The notes beneath the pieces were generated by a model. That model did not search any database and was not told the DNA's origin. It worked only from the letters and a program-made list of their open reading frames with translations. A program made the position numbers and the translations under genes. Positions 1-12,359 of a DNA stretch of 64,000 bases are shown piece after piece. The stretch is from Tamarix chinensis (Eukaryota > Streptophyta > Magnoliopsida > Caryophyllales > Tamaricaceae): NCBI GenBank assembly GCA_030549775.1, contig CM060174.1:72357466-72421465 (forward strand). Reading direction: 5' to 3'. Each line of letters starts with the position of its first letter. Position 1 is the first letter of the stretch.

Positions 1-859
1 ACCAACTTCACCACCTCGCCGCCGCCTCCGCCGCTCTTGGCTGCCAACAACCCATCCCCAACATCCACCTACACCCCCTCTTCACTCCTGCACCCTTACC
101 TTGTCTCCAATCCTCCCCCATCTACCTTCTTTTCTAGCCTAAAGACCCTAAACCGAGCCATCTCCCCTCCCTTCTACCTCACCCCCTTCGACCCTTTTCT
201 CCCCCCTTAATCTACATGTGGCTCACGCTGTTCATGCAGCGTGAGCTCCACATTGATTTGGAATTTATTTGTCTAAATTTTGAGGTATATTAATAGTTAA
301 TTAAAGTGTTTTATTATTAAATAAATTTTTATAAAGTTTTTTCCTTTTTAATTTCCTACTTCTAATATAATAATTATTGATATTATTTTTAGGTGTTGAG
401 TTGCTAATTAAGCCTTGAATCTTTAACTGGGATACCGGTAAGGTTTGATTTTTTTGCGGGATTAAGGTAATCGTTAAACCCCACTTAAACGCATGGAAAA
501 ACGTATGCTAGCACATTAGGGATTTTAGTATGATTTTATGCATGTATGTGTTGCCTAGTATGATAAATGTGGTTGCTTATATTGGTTGATAAAAAGAAGA
601 GCATGCTAGATTTTGTGCCATGCGTAGAGATGATACTTAAGGAAGGAGTTTGATTATTGATGGAAATGTTAGATACTTGTCTATGATGTATTATGTTACT
701 AATGCATGAATGATATTATTGTGAGCCTAAGGGTATTTTAGTAATATGCCTATGTAAGTATGTGATCTAATGTATGTAGTTGCTAATGAGTATTATGTTG
801 AATAATGACAAGTTGGTGGAGTTAGATGATAAGAATGAAGTACTAATATTAGTATTTTA

Positions 860-2010
860 TGTAGTGTTGGTAAATTCATAAAAGTGGTGTAATAAAGGGG
901 TTAAGTGGTAATTTTATAAGTGAAAGGGGTATTTTGGTAATTTTGAAAGAAAGGGGTAAAACGGTGATTTTGTAAGCAAAAGGGTATTTTGGTAATTTCA
1001 AAAGAAAGGGGTGAAATGATAATTTTATAAGTAAAAGGATAAAATTGTAAGTTGTAAGAAAAATGGGTATTATGGTAATTTTTGAGGCAAAGTGCAATAT
1101 GGTAATTTTATGATTAAATGGCAAAATGATAATTTTATAAGTAAATGGGTATTATGGTAATTTTTGGAGAAAAGAGTAAAGTGGTAATTTTGGAGTCAAG
1201 GGCAATATAGTAATTTTATAAGTAAGTGGTAAAAAGGGTAATTTTAGAAGTAAAGGGTAAAATAGTAATTTTGGATATAAAAGGGTATCATGATAATTTG
1301 CAAGCAAAAGGGTAATATGGTAAAATTGGATGAAAGGGGGTAAAATGGTAATTTTTTATAAATAAAAGGATATTATGGTAATTTGGAAGTAAGGGGTAGA
1401 AGGATAATTTTGTAAATAAAAAGATATTTATGGCAAACTTAGGAGTAAGGGGTAACTTGGTAATTATAAAAACGACGAAGGGTAATTTGGTAATTAAATT
1501 ATGATTATAGAAAGGCAACATAATATTTATAAAAATAGAGAAGGGTAAAATGGTAATTATAATAATTGAGAAGGGTAGGATGGTAATTATGACAATAGAA
1601 AAGGGTAATTTGGTAATTTAACCAACTAAGGGGCAATTCGGTAATTATAATGATGGAGAAGGGCAATTTGGTAATTTAATCGACTAAAGGGTGAGCTAGT
1701 AATTATTTAACCTACTAAAGGGGCAAATTGGTAATCATGATAACGAAGATGGGTAATTTAGTAATTTATCCAACTAAAGGGTAAGTTGTTAATTGTAATA
1801 AAAGAAAAGGGCAAATTGGTAATCTAACCAACCAAATGGGAGATATGTTAAGTGTAGCAATTATGAGGGGTGAATGGTGATCTAAAAAGCATAGGGGATA
1901 ACTTGGTAACCTAAACCGGATAAGGGGTAATTTGGTAATTATGCAACCTGAAGGGTAATAGGGTAATTTGTCAAGTAAGGAAGGGATGACTTAGCAATTA
2001 TTTAGGTAAG
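860..2010 (+). repeat. Degenerate minisatellite, GGTAATTT-type
   Basis: Dozens of diverged copies of a short unit of the form AAGGGGTAAAATGGTAATTTT run head to tail, with spacing varying from about 20 to 45 bases. The array lies inside giant LTR copy A, in the place where copy B carries a different 79-bp minisatellite. The open frames on the minus strand here (876-1124, 1288-1521) are products of the repeat and are not genes. Confidence 0.8.
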
Positions 2011-2394
2011 GGGTAAATAAGTAATTTATACCTAACATGTCGTTGTGATTGCGAAATTTCATAATATGACTCAAATAACGTTGATTAGCAAAGTAAGATT
2101 ATTTAGTAAGTATCACGAGAACGAATCCTAATTCGGAATTAGATGAGATTATGATGGCCTTAATGATTTCTCTATGTTATCTTGGATAACCGCCTGAATA
2201 AGAAATGACTAATGATATTAGAACGATTAAAAGTGAATAAGTATATGATTATTGTGCTTTTCATGATCACTTTAAATTAAGACACTAATACTTAAAGTGA
2301 AAGACCTCGAGATCGGGAATGGTGACTCTTTAGGGATCGCTACCCTAAAGACGTGGTTTAGCCCACGATTATTCTGGTATTTGCTGGTGTGCCT

Positions 2395-2615
2395 TTGTGC
2401 CCCAGTCAGGCCCTATATTTTACTCTATCTAGCTTTACGGACCTAGTTAGGGGGTATGCGTACTTATGGATTAGGTGTCCTTATCAGTAGGGTACTGAGT
2501 AGCTTTATGCGCCAGTACGACCAGGGTACCTTTGTGTCCCTGGGTTCGTGGTTGAAGGGTACTAAGTAGCTTGTATGCACCGGTACGACCGGTGTACCTT
2601 TGTGTCCCGGGTTCT
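2395..2615 (+). repeat. Tandem duplication of about 75 bp in LTR copy A
   Basis: The block reading GGGTACT.AGTAGCTT..ATGC, then CAGTACGACC or CGGTACGACC, then GTACCTTTGTGTCCC occurs twice in a row, with a weaker third copy just upstream. The duplicated block is not apparent at the matching place in copy B. Confidence 0.65.
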
Positions 2616-2724
2616 TGATCTCCCGTCCGATGCAAATAAATAGAATTGTTATGCTGACTAAAGAAAGGAAAAACACTAATTACGAAAGTGAAAGATTAAT
2701 GAGTCGGGCCCAGTTGACTTATGA

Positions 2725-3165
2725 TAATGAGTACCGATCCACCGGTTATAATAGTGGCTCAGGAGCGTGTTGCCCTGGCAAGTGATTATGAGTACCGATC
2801 CACCAGATATAATAGTGGCCCAGGAGCGTGTTGCCCTAACAAGTGATTATGAGTACCGATCCACCCGGACATAATAGTGGCCCAGGAGTGTGTTACCCTG
2901 GATGATGATGATATGTATTCCGATCCACCGGCTAAAATAGTGGGGGCCCCGAGCTCAATAAAAAAAGCATTGGATATGAATAAATTATGGAAATATATTA
3001 ATTACTTATAGTGGAACACCTTGTCAGTCGGGGCTAGACCGGTCCACCGGCAAATAATAGTGGCCAGGAGCGTTCTGTTCTGGAGACCGATCCACCGGCA
3101 ATAATAGTGGTCAGGAGCATTCTGCCCTGTATGTATTCCGGTCCACCGGCTATAATAGTGGGGTT
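2725..3165 (+). repeat. Array of a 19-bp dyad motif (copy A)
   Basis: Seven copies of CCACCGGCTATAATAGTGG, or close variants, occur with CCAC and GTGG arms around an AT-rich centre. Between most of them sits a block of the form CAGGAGCGTGTTGCCCTG. The same motif occurs five times in LTR copy B (37190-37495, opposite strand), so the core is kept while the spacer text drifts. Confidence 0.75.
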
Positions 3166-4139
3166 CCCGCACTCACTTGGATATAACGAGATAGATGATT
3201 GAATAATGATGGACTAATGGCTTAAGGCCCAAAAGTATCGATCGTACTTTATAACTCGTTGACATGTGGCAGCCTTGTTATATATGTGATTGTTATGTAT
3301 GCACCTCTTATTACATATGTATATAGCTTGCATTATGTGCCGCATTGTGGGTCTATTTTTAAGTGTAGTATTAAAGGGTTCCCCTCGTGGGGCCCCTGCC
3401 TATTCAATGGGTAGTGTCCCTTGCAGGTCTTTTCAGATGCTACTCAAGTGGGCAACGGAAAAGAGAGTAAGGAATTATCCGGAACCGTTAGGGTTTTTCT
3501 GTCCTTCTCTTTTAAATTCATGGTTTTAATGTTAAGGTTGTTAATGTAACTACCACTGGTGGATTTTATTCCTGTAAATGATTTGATACGCTACTCTAGT
3601 TTAAAAATGGATTGTAAATTGTGTTTTATACTTTTAGCCTTAGCACTTAGTACTGGAACGGTAGGAGTGAACCGGTCTGGTACTAAGTGTGGCGGTAATA
3701 TCCCCAGAATTCACGATTTTATAATTTACTTCCGCTAACTCTTTCAAATAAAACGAAATTTTTCAGTAGTGAATTTTGGGGGTGTTACATAAGAGCCCAT
3801 GAAATGGAATACATCAGTACAATAGTACTAAGTAATCAATTATATAAGACTAATATAAAAAGCCCCCATAAAACACATAAAGTGCATCACTGCAAGACAT
3901 GGTATAAAATATTGAAATATGGATAGGATGGTCAAAATAAAATAATCATATCTAATAAACAAATATCACCAAAACCACATACTACTTGTACCCGTTCATT
4001 TAAAACATAATAAAACTTACCAACCAAGCATTCAAGAGATGTTTCTCTGAAGTAATAGTTAGAACCAATCTCAACGTAATCACCACAACCTTCATAATAT
4101 ATCTCATATATTAATGTCAAAGCCAACAATATCCATACA

Positions 4140-4460
4140 TCACAGGTAGGGCTCAAAGGAACAATACTAATAAAATTCACAACACCATAGGTAGGGTTCA
4201 AAGGCAACAACCGAACAAAAATAAGCACAAAGGCTGTTACCAAATCATAGGAATGCATGAAGGCTGCTATCGAACCACAAGTAGGAACGAAGACTAATAT
4301 CAAACTAGAGGTAGGAACGAAGGCTATTATCAAATTAGAGATAGGCACGAAGGCTACTACTGAAACAGAGGTAGGTACAAAGGTTATTACTAACCCACAG
4401 GAAGGCACAATAATTACTACTGAATCATAGGTAGGGTAGGCACAAAGGTTGTTATCAACC
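4140..4460 (-). repeat. Minisatellite with unit of about 40 bp
   Basis: About eight diverged units of the form AGGTAGG.ACGAAGGCTA.TATCAAA follow each other. An open frame on the minus strand (3932-4516) spans them and reads as a repeated AFVP.S..I pattern. The periodicity comes from the DNA repeat, and no domain is recognisable, so it is listed as a repeat and not a gene. Confidence 0.6.
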
Positions 4461-5737
4461 AATTTAATAATATAATAATAATCATTTCTATTTTTATTTA
4501 CTTGAAGGGATATCATATCAAACCGGAGACACCAAGGTACTCAGGGCATACTGGTACACTAAGACAACGTAATATCTTATTGATTATCAACCCAATGACA
4601 CTAAGGTACCATGCTTGTACTGGCATATGAAGGTAGCACAATATCCTATGGACAAGGATACATAATACATAAGTATACATATCCCTCTATAAGTCTGTAT
4701 AGTTAAATATAGGGTCTGGTTGGAGCATTAAAGCACCCCAACAAAAATCTATAATCAATTGTGGACTATACCACATCTTTAGGGTAGTTACTCCTAAAGA
4801 ACCACAATTTTTAATCTCAAAGTATTTCACTTTAAATATTAATATTTTATTATGGTGACCACGAGACCACATATCAATCATATAAATCTAATTTTCATAC
4901 TTACCAATTTTTACTCATTTTCAAACATCGGAGACAACCAGAATCAAGATCAACACTAATTTTAACATTAGAAATTTACTAAGGGTATCCTATACTTAAT
5001 TGAAAATATTTGTAATAAGAAAAAAAAATTAAACCTCTCTAAAATTATATATTTGACAATGATCTAACCTAACCAGACTAACTCTATCGGTTGATCTACT
5101 CCTTCAACATTGTAGATGCTCTTGAATTAAATACCAAATACTCTTTCATACTTGATACTTTTGTCTTAACTTAGGCTCATTGGTAAACTAACTCGACATA
5201 TCCGTTGTGACTTTATTATTCAAAAGGATGAAGAGACTTCATATAAGAAAATGAGAGAGAAGTTTTTGCTTGAGAAATTTGATAGGAAACAGAGATGAAT
5301 GAAAACAAAATAAAAAGGAGCAGTATATACCACTAAAAAATTAGAAAAGTCTCAGGTTTTGGTATAAGAACTTAAATTATGGGTTGAGCTTTATATTTAT
5401 TAAATTTTGATGATGTTATTTTATTAATTATTATATAAGAAAACTATTTTTTTAATAGTATTTAATTTTATTAGACCTAAAACTGGACATGAATAAAAAT
5501 GATCGATGTACGAATTTATCTATCTATATTTAACATTTTCGTTTTCTACTTTTTTATCGATCGTCGTTATTTCATTTTTCGCGTCCTTAACTCCTTATCA
5601 GTGTTCCTGCGGCCCTACTTTACTTATGGCCCTGACACAACCATACACGGTCCGAACTTTCAACCCAACAAATTACAACGGGACTACGCTCTTTTCCTCA
5701 CGCTTTTTTCTTTCTGTCCTGAATAGAGAATACGCTC
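4461..5737. other. AT-rich intergenic DNA upstream of the CTLH gene
   Basis: No gene or recognised transposon is seen between the minisatellite and the promoter at 5738. The last 250 bases become richer in C and T, as is usual near a plant promoter. Confidence 0.4.
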
Positions 5738-5745
5738 TATAAAAG
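5738..5745 (+). promoter_or_regulatory. TATA box of the CTLH gene
   Basis: TATAAAAG stands about 175 bases before the start codon at 5919. A CT-rich stretch with repeated GTCTCC follows at 5753-5780, typical of a plant 5' leader, so transcription should start near 5770. Confidence 0.6.
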
Positions 5746-5918
5746 CTGGAAGTCTCCTCCGTCTCCGTCTCCGTCTCCTCCCACAGGCCACGGCACTGCC
5801 TATTCTTTCTCGCGACCTCTATTTCTCAGTCCGATTCTCTTTCCTTCTGTCTTTCATCTTTCACTATAATTATTTCTCCCTTCTTTTGGCAGCTCAATTA
5901 TTTTCCAGCAACGGAGAA

Positions 5919-8900
5919 ATGGTACGTCCTCCTCTATCCCTTGATTCAATTTCACAGTCAATTAGAAGTCTAGGTTTTATTTTCCTGTGATTTTAGTAAA
6001 GTATTTTAGCGATAGCATTTTATATTGAGATACCTTGAAGTTGGTAAACCCTAAACTAGCCCAAGAGTGTTTCGATTTCTTAATTGATTCAATTCAATCC
6101 TTCGCTTGTGAAACTAGCTTTGGTCTTTCCGATGGTAACTCCAGCTCTCAAATGGGTTGTTGTTGTAAAGGTTAAACAAAAACAAAAGAATTGCTATCCT
6201 ACAGGTGTGGCTTCATCGAAATTTGGAGTTCTCTCTCATGGTCCTTCTCTTTTGGTCAAAAAAATCATTGCTCTTTCCCTATCAATCTTTTTCTTCTTCT
6301 AGCTGTCCCGCAATGCAAATTTTTTTTGAACCGCATATTGCTTCACTAGTGGGTAAAATCACGTTTCCTGATTTGCTCTGCTGGGCATAAGAAAGAGATT
6401 GCAATACTAGTCGCCGACATAGGGAATAAAAAGAGGCTATCAACATACAATGACGAAAACAAGATTTTGCACCATATATTTATGAGCATATTATGTATAA
6501 ATTAAATCACACTAATAAAATAATGAAAGTTTGACAATGTGCTACATTCTTTTTCTATTTATTTTTAATCATATAGCTTCTAAGTTGATAGTTGATGGTG
6601 GTTTCATTACTAACTTTTCAAAGAACGCGGTGCTCTACAGTTTGTCTTATTATTTTTTTTATTGCAGGATATATTTCTTGTAAACATAATTAGCAAAGCT
6701 TTGCTTAGTGTGATATTCTATTCTCACATGATAGTCCAAGTTTATGAATATCGATGAAGATTGATAGCAATCCTTTTGTACTGCAAATTTAACTTTGATG
6801 TGCGTGTGAATAGAGTTTAGGGAGGGTGATAAGAGTGAGACACATCTTATCTATACTTTATTGCCTTGTCTGAATTGGATTCTGCAACAATTTTCTCTTT
6901 TCCTCAATTAAGTGTTGGAGATGTTAAGCATGTTTAAGTTGGCCAATGCTGCTAATGGGAGATATACGCGTAGAAGGCAAGAGACTTAAAATTTGAATCT
7001 AATATTCCAAAACGGGTACCGATATGTTTGTAGTTTTCCCCCTTTTCAGTTGATTGCCCAGGAAAAGTATGTGAATTATACAAGATCTTGTTCAGGACAA
7101 CGGAGTCAAGCTCAAATAAGCATGGGCATATAAGGATTAAATTTATGTTTATGCATTGGGATGAACTACAAAAATATCGGAGGTGCTACTTAGTGGAGAC
7201 CTGGCTGGAGATGGGTAGGTGAGAACCAGGGGACATATTCATTTGAACGACTCCAAGTTATAATATGCAGATAACTGGCCTATTTGATCTCTTTTCAGGG
7301 CCTGATAAGATTATGGAATCTTTTGGGTAATCTCATTGAAAAATGAGGTATAGTTGGCTCACTGATATAATTCAGCACATTATTGTGGCATACTGGGCTC
7401 TTGGTGTTGTTGTGCATGATTATCATCGTGTTGTTAGAAATTTAGCTAAAAAGATGATGTTGACAAATTTAGGCTAGTGTTTCTAACCATTACTAAATAC
7501 AGCTAGTCCCAACTTACTTCTTCTTGATCGACTGTCTTCATGGCATGAAGTTGCCACATTGTTTGGAGTCAACTTCCTGCCTTCTCTTCTTGTTCATTGT
7601 TTCATTTATGATTGAGGAATGTATCTGCACAGTCTGCTGCGATATGTATCTTTGAAGAAGTTTTTAAGGAAAAATTCTAAGTTGTTTCATTGTCAATAGG
7701 CTATATACATGTATGCAGAAAAGAGTCAAAGTCTGATCTTCAAAATCAGGGACCAATATGACTTAACTAGGGTTAACTAAGAAAATTATCCTAGGATAAT
7801 TACAGCAGCAATTATTCCTCGTATCACTCCTAAAATTAGCTATGCAGTTTATTAATTCCTAATTTACAGGAGGTGTCTTACTTCCTAATTGCCTAGCATG
7901 ATTTTCCACACTCCCACGAAGCTTGGTGGTATATACTTATCAAACCAAGTTTGGTGCTTAGCTCATGGAAGTTAGGACGATGAAAAGCTTTAGTCAAAAT
8001 GTCTGCAGTATGGAACTGAGAAGGAAGATATTTTTGAGAGATTATTTTGCTTTCAATCTCCTCAATGACTAAGTGCCTGTCAAGTGTCAATCCATATTTT
8101 GACATGGTAATCAAAATGGCTATGACTGATTGATTATCACACGACATTTTGATATGTCCTTCCATATCAATTATGGGTTCAGCTAGTAGTTGTCTTAGCT
8201 AGATCCCTTTGCGAACTCTGATACCAGAATGGAGGCTTGATAATGGACGGTAGGCAGAGGGAGGATTAGGTCTCAGGTATGTGCTCTGATTCCATGAGGT
8301 AGTTGTGAAGGGAAAATTCCACACTGTTTCATTGTGAATAGGCCATATATATATATATAAAAAGGGTTCAAAGTCTGATACTCAGGAACTAATATGAGTT
8401 AACTAGGGTAATTTATTCTAGGATACTTGCTGCAATAAGTGCACTGCATATCACTCCCGAAAATTAGCAATACAAATTATAAATTCCTAATTTACAGGAT
8501 GTACCTAGCTTCCTAATTACAGCAATTGCGTGTATGCTTGAGAGATGTATCTGCATAGTTGTGAGAGCTCTTATTACGTAGTGTGCTGTAATACATGATT
8601 TTTTACATTTGTTACACTGTTTTTCTGTGAATTCATTTAGTTCTGATTGGGTTACAAGAAATTGGCAAGATGAAGCTACAACTTGAGTTTGATTTGACTT
8701 GGTAGATATACGACGTAAAGTTATTTAATAGATCAAATGTTAACCATTAAAAGTAGAATTCTATTAAGTCTCTGATTGCCAATCCAAATTATTTTTTCAT
8801 TCAGCTGAGGTGACACATTGGAAAAGTTTATAATTATTGTTACCTCTCAACACAATTCACTATAAAATATTTTGGTACGAATAAAAAATTGTTAAAGTAT

Positions 8901-11900
8901 ATGTCCACGAATGTTAATATGCCTCGTGTTAAGTGTGCAGTGAACCCCTCAAGGTCCCAAGCTTGATCCCCTCTTAGGGGGCCATGTTCCACTCTTGCAT
9001 TAGAAGGGACCCCTTTGCATGTTTGGGACCATGGGTATACGGGTCTGAAGATGATTTGGCCTATGAAGTACTGTGACTTGGTAAAAAAAGAAAGAAAAAA
9101 GGTCCCTATATCATTTCATTTCATCCTCATTTCAGTGATTATTTTTCCAGATTGCCTAAAATACCCTAAAAAATGAAAGGATTTATGCTGGGTTAATTAT
9201 ATATTTTATGGTTTACCTTTCTGTTATTATATATATGTTCCTGGGTTTTGTGATGGCTCTGTTTGTCTTGGTTGTGTTTTGGTGTTCGTCCAGGGTTCAT
9301 TAATATGATTGTACTTTGACAGGCTGTTAATGATAGTGTCATCCACAAAGTTGTGTTATCATATCTTGTCCATAACTGCTTTAAAGGCACTGTGGAGTCA
9401 TTTATATCTTCAATGGGGACACAAGAGCCTCCTAATTGTCTTGAGGACATGGACAAAAGAAAAAGTCAGTTATATCTTCCTTCCTCTTGCTTGATTTCAT
9501 AGTTATAGATTATACAGTTAGTTGTGCTGTCTCAAAGTTTAGTCTCGGTAGCTTTGCATTAGCAATTCAAGTGTTCCCAAGATTGGGCCTCAATGATGCT
9601 CTTCAATTGGACCTCTATGTTCCTCATGTTAAAAATTTTCGTTCTGTACTTCAGTAATGCATGTATATGAGGGTGCCTGTGTGATTGATCTTTTAGAGAA
9701 GGAATCCAACTGTCTTTGCATATGAGGGTATCTTGCATTGGGCTATAAATGAGTATTGGCTGAATATCTCCTTTTCAAGGTTGGCTTGTTTATTAAATTT
9801 ATCTTAATATGATGTTTAAGATTTGTTCGAGTAATTAAAGCAAGTCAAGTTGAGCTGTCTTGGTTCGTTTGATCTTGGGTTCAATTATTGGCTTGACTCA
9901 TTTATTTTTGATAAGATGTAATAGGAAGAGTCATCTTATAAACTCATTTATATTTGACTCATTGTAGAATATGATACTTAGTTGAAATTAATTTTTGTCA
10001 ATGAATGCATGAACAGCTACTTATAATATATCTAATGTGATACTTATAAATATGCCGTAAAAGAGCATCTAAACACATCTGATCAAACTTTAATGAACAA
10101 ACAAGTTGAATCTACAATTGCTTGTGCTCGACTCGTTTAATAAACAAGCTCACTAGACTCCTTTAACTAAATGAATGAGTCTAACCAAAGCTTTTATTGA
10201 ATCGAGTCAAGTCCATATCTATAGATATGCTATCATATAGATGACATCTTATGGCTCAAGCATTTTCTATATAGATGAAATCTTATAAGTATGCCCAAAC
10301 ACACATTAAAAAAATTTACCATGAATTTATTTCCCCATGATTACTGATTAGTGAGAGGACAGGAGTAGTTATTAGGCTATCAGCCCAATTGAGGGAAGAG
10401 AAAGGAAATATGAGAAAAAGTTGCAACAAGTGTGCAGATTATGTTTTTATATGTTTACTGCCCATAGGTCTTCACAGATTACCATTTCCTTGTAACGGAG
10501 CTCCATAAGCTGATTACTGTATCTTCTATCTGTTAAACTTACTCAGTATTTATCCTTCATTATCAATTGGTCTTTACTTTTCAAGAAATATTTATAATGA
10601 ATAGCCTATTATGCAGGAATTATTAACTTTGCATCCGATGGACATGCACTTGTAGCCATTGAACTGACGGAACAGCTTGCTCCTGACTTGCTGGAGAAAA
10701 ATCCTGAGCTGCACTTTGATCTGTTGAGTCTTCATTTTGTTCATCTTGTTTGCTCCAAGCGATGGTAAGCGAAGGGATAACTCTTGGTCCAGCGTGATGA
10801 ATTCCTTTTCTCATATCAGATTTCTGTGGCAGCTCAGAAGCTCTGGAGTTCGCACAGAAAAGGTTGACTCCATACGGGAAGGTGCAAAAATTCATGGAGA
10901 AGCTCCAGGTATGGTTTGTATTTTTCAGCGAATACATTTATAGTTACTACCAATATTTTTTCTCTCCAAAGCAATGTAGATTTTTCCTTTTTTGGCAGGA
11001 TTTTATGGCTTTGCTAGCATATGAAGAGCCAGAAAAATCACCCATGTTCCATCTACTCAATGCAGAATACAGACAGCAGGTTGCAGAAAACCTAAATCGA
11101 GCAATTCTGGGTCCGTTTTTGTTCCTGGCTTGTTATCTTGAGCTTGACATCGTAGTTCCTACTGTTCTTTTGGAGTGATATATGCCAACATTATTTCAGA
11201 TGTGATCATTTTTCTGGTCTTTATATTTACCAGCTCACACCAACCAGCCAAGCTACTCATCATTGGAAAGAATAATTCAGCAGGCTACAGTGGTCCAGCA
11301 ATACATAAATCAAGAGAATGTCAAGGTTATTTCTTCTTGCAAGACTGTTAGGTTACTTAATGTGGATTAAATATTTTACCCTGATACTTTGATTCTTGCT
11401 TATTACTGATAATGGCCACATTCACTTCATGAATTTATTAACCTGGCTTTATGATGGATAAATTTTCTGCGTTTTTGTGATGAACTAGGTCGAATACCTA
11501 GATGTGCATTCCTTTTTCCCAACTGATGGTGGGTAATGGCCAATACTCAATAGCGTTAGTTTCATCCTCCCTCCCTCTGGTGTGCATACGACATGAGAAA
11601 TCTTAACATCATTTGTCATTACACAAACATCTTTTAGTTTTTTGGTTCGGGCTTTAAATTTCAGAAAATACATCTTTGTGAACTCCTACTGCCATTTTTC
11701 AAATCCGCAGCCCGGATACATCTTATGTGAATATGTTCTTCTGTGTTTCATGTTGGTCAGTTTTGTCGCCCCACAGTACAAGTGCCAACAGCGCCTGAAC
11801 ATTTCATTTTCCTCTGTAGACCATTTTATAAAAGATAACAGCCCCAGTTCCGTCTGATGAAGGATTGGGCTAATGCTTTTGAGTAATGACATAAACAGGA

Positions 11901-11970
11901 GGCCTGATTGTGTGTCAATTTGCAGGACGCGCTTCCACCTTTTTCTTTGATGGATTTCATCAAGAGTTGA
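5919..11970 (+). CDS. LisH/CTLH/CRA-domain protein (Ran-binding protein 10-like, probable GID/CTLH complex subunit)
   Basis: Seven exons join in one frame: 5919-5921, 9323-9464, 10617-10764, 10833-10908, 10999-11110, 11234-11325 and 11926-11970, giving about 205 residues. All introns use GT-AG ends and the splice phases match at every junction. The protein opens with a LisH motif (SVIHKVVLSYLVHNCFKG). A CTLH segment follows (HALVAIELTEQLAPDLLEKN, then HFDLLSLHFVHLVCSKR), then the CRA region (ALLAYEEPEKSPMFHLL, then AEYRQQVAENLNRAIL), ending in PPFSLMDFIKS. Such proteins are scaffold subunits of the GID/CTLH E3 ubiquitin ligase, acting in nucleus and cytosol; that role is known for relatives and inferred here. 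The start is the least certain part: exon 1 holds only the ATG, and relatives usually carry about ten extra residues before the LisH, so a small exon in the 3.4-kb first intron could have been missed. The 3' untranslated region probably runs to about 12350. Confidence 0.87.
7653..8524 (-). mobile_element. Collapsed copia element in intron 1 of the CTLH gene
   Basis: Two diverged direct repeats (7653-7898 and 8295-8524), each beginning TGCT on the minus strand, are its LTRs. Next to the right-hand LTR is a primer-binding site like that for initiator Met-tRNA (TGGAATCAGAGC, 8283-8294, minus). Next to the left-hand one is a purine run (GTGGGAGTGTGG). Between them only the end of RNase H survives (7893-8165), with YLPSQFHTADILTKAFHRP visible. 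Nearly all of gag, protease, integrase and reverse transcriptase is deleted. A second PBS-like string (TGGTATCAGAG, near 8216-8226) suggests a complex deletion. No clear target duplication was found. Confidence 0.75.
8915..9100 (+). mobile_element. Possible tRNA-derived SINE in intron 1 of the CTLH gene
   Basis: A stretch reading CCCAAGCTTGATCCCC resembles a polymerase III B box. About 130 bases later the segment ends in an A-rich tail (GGTAAAAAAAGAAAG). The size and tail fit a plant SINE, but the A box is weak and no target duplication was found. Confidence 0.3.
9780..10320. repeat. Probable dispersed repeat in intron 2 of the CTLH gene
   Basis: The text alternates forms of CTTGACTC, ACTCGTTTAATAAACAAGCTC and GAATCGAGTCAAG, a pattern common in degenerate dispersed repeats of plants. 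Its ends could not be defined. Confidence 0.3.
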
Positions 11971-12359
11971 AATCAAAAGGCGCTAATGAGGGCTAGGCAC
12001 TAGGTGCACTTATAAAATGTCAGAACCGTTAGTGCAATGTGACTTAGCAGAGATCTAAGCCATAAATTTGTGCCTGCAAAAGTTAACGTTCCTGTTTAAA
12101 ATTTCTTTCAGGAGTTTCTAGGCCAATGCATGGGAAGTGCTCGACTTCGCTTGAAGTGTCAGGAGAAAGCAGCCGGGTTGTATAGCTTGTATATGTTTCC
12201 AATTTGTTGCTTTTTTGGCTTACGGTGTAGATCATGCGTCTTTTGCCTTGCGCATGTGTGTACATGTATTCTGCTCTATGATGTAGGTGGAGAAACTAGA
12301 TGGACTTGAAAACCCAAATGCACCAGTTGTGGCCCATTTGGTAATTAAATTATTTGCGA

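Larger units (their letters stand above)
1..3789 (+). mobile_element. Giant LTR, copy A (cut by the window start)
   Basis: The right edge ends in GGGGGTGTTACA at 3789. The last 130 bases match, in reverse complement, the left edge of the 6.1-kb element at 36440-42539. Both copies also share a dyad-motif array and a GC-rich, proline/glycine-type segment (here 1-240) in the same order, so they belong to one diverged family. No coding region is visible; the short open frames lie in low-complexity repeats. No primer-binding site follows 3789, so this is either a solo LTR or the 3' LTR of an element whose body lies to the left. Large-LTR Ty3/gypsy elements of the Tekay/Del type are the most likely source; that assignment is inference. 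Confidence 0.6.

Noticed and set aside
876..1521. Two minus-strand open frames with repeated KLP phrases
   Set aside because: They mirror the minisatellite in giant LTR copy A and have no independent support.
860..2010. CRISPR-like repeat array
   Set aside because: Units vary in length and sequence with no unique spacers, and the DNA is clearly from a plant nucleus.
10623..11178. Open frames of about 104 codons around 10.6-11.2 kb on both strands
   Set aside because: The plus-strand one reads through an intron of the CTLH gene, and the minus-strand one is antisense to its exons.
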